In this document: one piece after another, positions 20,647 through 24,354 of the stretch | Layout of the letters: each line of letters begins with the position of its first letter | Numbering within the stretch: the first letter of the stretch is position 1 | From: JAHBXC01 sp964350875 | Lineage (GTDB): Bacteria > Planctomycetota > Phycisphaerae > Phycisphaerales > UBA1924 | Reading direction: 5' to 3' | Assembly (NCBI GenBank): GCA_964350875.1 | Contig: CAYGLT010000035.1 | Span: 1-24,354, forward strand | DNA: 24,354 nucleotides | Translations under genes and position numbers: made by a program | Notes under the pieces: model-generated | Database searches by the model: none | What the model saw: the letters and a program-made list of their open reading frames with translations, nothing else | What the model was told of the DNA's origin: nothing

Positions 20647-21507
20647 ATGAACAACAACATGAGCGAAGCGTCATCGGCGACGCACGCCCTCGTGCTCGCC
20701 ACCGAGCGACTCTGCGATCTCCCGGGCATCGCCACCCAGGACTGGTGCGATCGCGCAGCCGCGGCTTTCGCGCTGCTCGCGCCCGGGCCCGTCGCCGTCA
20801 GCATCGGTGAACTCACCGGCGACTCCATCGCCGTCGAGGCCTACGGCATCTCCGGCGCCCGCGCCACTCCCGAGATCTCCCGCGCGCTCGGCAACCGGTA
20901 CCGCGATGTCGCCCCCTTCGACTGGGGCGTCGGCGAGCCCAGCAACTGGAACGCTCGCGTCCAGACCCTCGCGTGCGAGTCCTTCGACGACGCCGAGTTC
21001 GCTCGCTCCAGGGCCGCCCGTCAGTGGCGCGATGTCGGCGCCACGGGCGTCGTCGTCGGCGCCTCGCGCTACAGCCCCGAGGACGAGCGCCGCATCCTCA
21101 CCGTCGAGATCGGATGCATCGGCGCCGGCGCCGCCTGGTTCCCCAGCATCCTCCGACTCAGCGTCGACGCCGCCATGCGACCCGTCATGCGCAGGGCCAA
21201 CATGGCCTTCGGCCCCGACGCCATCCTCCCCTCGCGCATGCTCACCTCGCGCGAGCAGGAGATCCTCGACAAACTCACGCTCGGCCTCTCCGTCCGCGTC
21301 ATCGCCGACGATCTGGGCCGCAGCCCCCACACGGTCCACGACCATGTGAAGAGCCTCCACCGCAAACTCAACGCCAGCAGCCGCGGCCAACTCATCGCCC
21401 GCGCGCTCGGCCACGCCGAGGCGTTCAACAACACCAAGTCCGTCCGCATCGGACAGGACGACGACGGCGCCGAGGTCGAAGGCCCCGCCTTCGACACCCT
21501 CCAGTAA
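20647..21507 (+). CDS. LuxR-type transcriptional regulator
   Basis: A 286-residue DNA-binding protein. The C-terminal LuxR/GerE helix-turn-helix lies at about 198-256, with LTSREQEILDKLTLGLSVRV followed by IADDLGRSPHTVHDHVKSLHRKL. The N-terminal 190 residues match no receiver, PAS or autoinducer domain I can recognise; they hold Trp, Cys and Asp residues and alternating helix and strand character, as in GAF-like sensors, but this is only an impression. GGGCGGAG precedes the ATG. The gene ends at a strong intrinsic terminator, so it is monocistronic. It has no neighbouring kinase. The target genes are unknown. Confidence 0.88.
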   Translation: MNNNMSEASSATHALVLATERLCDLPGIATQDWCDRAAAAFALLAPGPVAVSIGELTGDSIAVEAYGISGARATPEISRALGNRYRDVAPFDWGVGEPSNWNARVQTLACESFDDAEFARSRAARQWRDVGATGVVVGASRYSPEDERRILTVEIGCIGAGAAWFPSILRLSVDAAMRPVMRRANMAFGPDAILPSRMLTSREQEILDKLTLGLSVRVIADDLGRSPHTVHDHVKSLHRKLNASSRGQLIARALGHAEAFNNTKSVRIGQDDDGAEVEGPAFDTLQ

Positions 21508-21532
21508 CCCGCGCAACGCACGAAGAACCACG

Positions 21533-21567
21533 ACGCCCCGCGATCACCATCGCGGGGCGTTTTCGTT
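21533..21567 (+). terminator. Intrinsic terminator of the LuxR-type gene
   Basis: ACGCCCCGCGAT and ATCGCGGGGCGT form a perfect 12-bp stem with a CACC loop, followed by TTTCGTT. It is the best terminator in the window. It lies 26 bp after the stop and 17 bp before the end of the convergent gene, so it may serve both. Confidence 0.92.
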
Positions 21568-21583
21568 GCGCACAACCGATCGA

Positions 21584-22867
21584 TTACTCGAGCGGCGCGG
21601 GCGGCATCTCGTAGACCAGCCCCACCGACGAGAGCACGACCGGATACTCCACGCGGAGCCGCCACGATTCGAACCGCGACTGATCCCACCCTTGCCGGTT
21701 GATCGCCCACTCGATCATCTCGAGGTACCGAGGCGCCGAGCGGATGCTCAGCGCGCTCAGCCCCTTGCCCAGTCGGCGCACCGGTTCGCCTTCCGTCAGC
21801 CGCGCGTTCGTCCACAACTCTTCCGGCTGCGCCATGTTCGTGTTCTTCGACGACATGAACCCGAACGGCCGCGGCGGATGGCCGAGCGTTCCCTCTTCCA
21901 GAATCAGATCGATAACCACAGACTTGAACGGCTTGGTCATCTGCGCGATCGCCCAGCCGTGCGTCTCTTCGCCCAGATAGCGCGGCGAGAGGTTGCGCAG
22001 TTCGAAACCCAGAACAAAGTCGATCGCCGCAGTCATCCCGACTTCGCTGTGCATCACCACCGCGTTCGAATGGCCGTCAGGACGCGTGCGCACCGTGACT
22101 TCCGGCGTAGGAGTCGAACAGAACTCCGGGATCAGTCCGACGCCTGAGCCATCGCCCGACAAGGGCCGGCGGCGCCCCGCGGAATACTCTCGCCCCTGCT
22201 TGTCGCGCGTGGCGAAATTCTGTTCGTAGATCGGAACCGGCGTCGGGCGCAGTCGCCGCACGCCGTATTCTCCACGCAATCCGACCTCGTCGAGCGCCGT
22301 GGGATCTGTGGCGCTCGGGCGCTGGATCATCGCCATCGCCATGACATCGCCCTGCATGCCCCAGATATGACTGTTGGCGTGAAACGCGGCGCGGCGTTGC
22401 CGCACGCTCTCCTTGCGCTCCGACTCGGCGTCGCCGAAGACGCTCGCCATTGATTCGAAAGTCTGTCGATCGCCCGCATGTTCCCCGATGAGCCGCTCGA
22501 ATCCGTCAGCGGCCACCGCGATGCGCTCAAGCAGGTCCGCCCGGATCCCCAGACCGCTCATCGTTTCCACGAGCCCGCGGATGTTGGCCGGGCCCGGGAC
22601 GAACTTCGCGGAAGCGAGGGCGCCGTCGGCCTTGATCAGCCGGAACACCTTCCAGCACAGTTTCATGTCCAGCCCGGTCGCCCGCTGCAACTGGCTCGCC
22701 GTCGCCGGGGCCGACGGGAGCGACTCGATCAGGTCGTTGAACAACGCCCGGAGTTCGGTCAGCAGCCGCGCGGCCTCCTCATCGAATCTCGGCGACGGGT
22801 TGGATTCGACATCGCGGGACGCAGACGGCATCGCGGCCACCATACTCGCCGGGGTTCGGACCGTCAT
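21584..22867 (-). CDS. Unrecognised protein with N-terminal helix-turn-helix-like region
   Basis: A 427-residue protein if started at the ATG at 22867, where GAGG lies 8 nt upstream. An upstream ATG at 22936 would add 23 residues from an AT-rich stretch that looks like promoter DNA. There is no signal peptide or membrane segment. The N-terminal part LLTELRALFNDLIESLPSAP then QLQRATGLDMKLCWKVFRLI resembles a winged-helix DNA-binding fold in which the recognition helix follows ATASQL. The large remainder is alpha/beta with motifs such as HSEVGMTAAIDFVLGFELRN and no catalytic signature I know. I cannot name a family. The C-terminus ends PPAPLE. It may be a planctomycete-specific transcription regulator with a large ligand domain. 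Confidence 0.72.
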   Translation of the reverse strand: MTVRTPASMVAAMPSASRDVESNPSPRFDEEAARLLTELRALFNDLIESLPSAPATASQLQRATGLDMKLCWKVFRLIKADGALASAKFVPGPANIRGLVETMSGLGIRADLLERIAVAADGFERLIGEHAGDRQTFESMASVFGDAESERKESVRQRRAAFHANSHIWGMQGDVMAMAMIQRPSATDPTALDEVGLRGEYGVRRLRPTPVPIYEQNFATRDKQGREYSAGRRRPLSGDGSGVGLIPEFCSTPTPEVTVRTRPDGHSNAVVMHSEVGMTAAIDFVLGFELRNLSPRYLGEETHGWAIAQMTKPFKSVVIDLILEEGTLGHPPRPFGFMSSKNTNMAQPEELWTNARLTEGEPVRRLGKGLSALSIRSAPRYLEMIEWAINRQGWDQSRFESWRLRVEYPVVLSSVGLVYEMPPAPLE

Positions 22868-23049
22868 CGGGAACGCCTCATCCACCCATTCTGACTGCGG
22901 TTTACACCACCGGAAATGTTTTCCTGCATTTTTCATGAAAAATCATTGACCCCGCTCTCTCTTGCCACCACACTGCCCTTGGCCCACACCGATCGTGGGG
23001 AAGGGAAACCGTCCGCCGCGTCCAGCACGCGGCCACAGGAGTGAAGATC

Positions 23050-24213
23050 ATGTCCAGTAAACACAAACACTTCGCAACGATGGCCGCGCTTGCGGCCGCC
23101 GCGTGCGCGTGGTCCGCAACCTCGGTCCTGGCAGCCCCGGCCGGATACACCTCGCAGGTCTTCCAGTTCGATCCCGCCCCGCCCTCGCCCGATGTCCCTC
23201 CCTACACAGCGGGCATCTCGCTGAACAACCTCGGCGAGTTCGTCGGCGTCCACGGCCAGGCAACCATCACGGGCTACCGATACACCTCAGCGGGTGACGA
23301 GTCCCTTGCATCCATCTACGGCCTCAACGGCGCCATCGCGACGCGCATCTTCGACGATCGCAGCATCGTCGGGCTCTCACAGTCGGACATCTTCGGCGTC
23401 ACGAGCGCCTTCATCGGGCATGCCGACGGCACATACACCCTGCTCGAGAATCTCTCCTCCGACCCACGCTTCGGCGCTTCGGCCGCCGACATGAACTCCT
23501 CGGGAATGGTCGTCGGATCCGCATCGACCGCCCCGCCCAGCATGTTCGGCGCGCCCGTCGTCGCCGCGGCGTGGGTGAACGGCAGCATTCAGTCCCTCGG
23601 CACGCTGGGCGGCGAATCGTCCTGGGCCACCGGCGTCAACAGCAGCGGCGTAGTCATCGGCGGATCCAACACCGCCCCGTTCCAGCCGAACCTCGCGTTC
23701 CGCTGGACCGCCGAGACCGGGATGGAAGCGCTCGCCCTTCCGGACGGGTACACCCACTCGTCCGCCACCGGGATCCTCGACGACGGAACCATCGTCGGCG
23801 ATGTCGCGGGCGGGCTCTCCCGATCGGCCGCGATCTGGTCCCCGGACGGGACGGTCACCGTTCTCCCGTGGGTCATCGGCGGTGAAGGCGAACTCCAGAT
23901 CGCCGAGGTCTTCGGCAACAACGCCGTCGGCGACCTCGTCGGGCAGGAACATCACCCCGACCAGGGTCTGCACGCGGTGCTCTGGCAGGACGGCCAGGGG
24001 TACCTTCTTGCCGACTACGCGATCGATCTCCCCGACCACATCCAGTTGAGCCGCGCGACAGCGATCAACGACGAAGGCCAGATCCTGATCGACGCCTTCG
24101 ACACCCTGAACCTCGAGTTCGTGACCGTCCTCCTCACCCCGGTGCCCGCGCCCGGCGCATGGGCCGCCCTCGGAGTCTGCGGCGTCGCCGCGTGCGCCCG
24201 CCGGCGTCGTTGA
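23050..24213 (+). CDS. Secreted HAF-repeat protein with PEP-CTERM-type tail
   Basis: A 387-residue exported protein. The signal peptide starts MSSKHKHFATMAALAAAACA and is probably cleaved after VLAA. The mature part consists of HAF-type repeats, short beta units with an LG.L.G / N..G.VVG pattern, for example SLGTLGGESSWATGVNSSG, GILDDGTIVGDVAG and AINDEGQILIDA. These usually build a beta-propeller-like or beta-sheet surface domain. The C-terminus holds a PAP motif, a hydrophobic stretch and RRRR, a PEP-CTERM-type sorting signal like that of the protein at 1820. The ATG at 23050 is chosen because AGGAG lies 9 nt before it. The repeat proteins are surface proteins; the ligand is unknown. Confidence 0.85.
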   Translation: MSSKHKHFATMAALAAAACAWSATSVLAAPAGYTSQVFQFDPAPPSPDVPPYTAGISLNNLGEFVGVHGQATITGYRYTSAGDESLASIYGLNGAIATRIFDDRSIVGLSQSDIFGVTSAFIGHADGTYTLLENLSSDPRFGASAADMNSSGMVVGSASTAPPSMFGAPVVAAAWVNGSIQSLGTLGGESSWATGVNSSGVVIGGSNTAPFQPNLAFRWTAETGMEALALPDGYTHSSATGILDDGTIVGDVAGGLSRSAAIWSPDGTVTVLPWVIGGEGELQIAEVFGNNAVGDLVGQEHHPDQGLHAVLWQDGQGYLLADYAIDLPDHIQLSRATAINDEGQILIDAFDTLNLEFVTVLLTPVPAPGAWAALGVCGVAACARRRR

Positions 24214-24235
24214 ACAACATACCTCTTCAACGTCG

Positions 24236-24278
24236 ACGCGCAGCGCGTTCCGTCTTGTTCCACGGGCGCGCTGCGCGT
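24236..24278. terminator. GC-rich hairpin after the HAF-repeat gene
   Basis: ACGCGCAGCGCG (24236-24247) pairs perfectly over 12 bp with CGCGCTGCGCGT (24267-24278), with a 19-nt loop. No T-tract follows. It may end the upstream transcript or be a regulatory palindrome of the next gene. Confidence 0.5.
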
Positions 24279-24288
24279 TGTCATTCGA

Positions 24289-24294
24289 TACACT
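24289..24294 (+). promoter_or_regulatory. -10-like hexamer before the last gene
   Basis: TACACT lies 6 nt before the ATG at 24301, again without a Shine-Dalgarno sequence. Confidence 0.4.
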
Positions 24295-24300
24295 CGGGTC

Positions 24301-24354
24301 ATGCCGCCCGACGACCGCACGCTCGCGCAAGACGCCAAGACTTCGCTCCTTCTG
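24301..24354 (+). CDS. Start of a gene running off the window
   Basis: The 18 codons seen read MPPDDRTLAQDAKTSLLL. The ATG has the -10-like hexamer arrangement of five other genes in the window. No family can be named from so short a piece. Confidence 0.45.
   Translation, partial: MPPDDRTLAQDAKTSLLL

Noticed and set aside
24256..24266. Fourth parS site: TGTTCCACGGG in the loop of the 24236-24278 hairpin
   Set aside because: Only the left 11 bases match; the right arm reads CGCGC instead of GAACA, so no palindrome is formed.

Overview
The window looks like a scaffold piece from a high-GC planctomycete, most likely class Phycisphaerae. The grounds are two secreted proteins with PEP-CTERM-type tails of the PAP...RRRR form, a very long FliD, loose divergent gene packing, and many genes with no Shine-Dalgarno sequence but a -10-like hexamer just before the start codon. 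Exactly 100 N at 15736-15835, flanked by two identical 55-bp copies, shows a draft or metagenome scaffold. No phage, insertion sequence, CRISPR array or defence island is visible.

Layout. 1-2482: a partial small membrane protein (-), a YciF/DUF892 ferritin-like stress protein (+), a short unrecognised gene (-), a 438-bp gene-poor stretch with two strong stem-loops, and a PEP-CTERM protein (+). 2575-4661: a two-gene thiol/peroxide unit, a metallo-beta-lactamase/double-rhodanese protein followed by a 1-Cys peroxiredoxin. 4733-4818: tRNA-Leu(UAG) (-). 4859-8699: a flagellar-cap cluster (-): small unknown gene, fliD, fliS. 8966-11242: an MlaF-type ATPase and an MCE/MlaD-type protein (+), with no MlaE permease beside them. 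11431-15684: a tightly overlapped trio (+): DoxX-like membrane protein, membrane-anchored von Willebrand A protein, secreted helical-repeat protein. 15905-18664: parB (-), a NUDIX hydrolase (+) and a soluble histidine kinase (+). 18669-19766: an ABC ATPase of the PotA/FbpC type (-). 19859-21567: a lipoprotein, then a LuxR-type regulator closed by a textbook intrinsic terminator. 21584-24354: an unrecognised protein (-), a HAF-repeat PEP-CTERM protein (+) and the first 18 codons of another gene.

The strongest non-obvious signal is a cluster of three identical 16-bp parS-like sites (TGTTCCACGGGGAACA or its reverse complement) at 17657, 17818 and 18410, beginning about 0.65 kb from the start of parB. 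Two of them lie inside the histidine-kinase gene, in different reading frames and opposite orientations. This points to a chromosome-partition centromere, presumably origin-proximal, although no parA is adjacent. The second general pattern is six genes with a TAnnnT hexamer 6-10 nt before the start codon and no Shine-Dalgarno sequence, which suggests leaderless transcripts. I saw no clearly novel multi-gene system. The DoxX/vWA/helical-repeat trio and the unrecognised 21584-22867 protein are the least explained coding regions.
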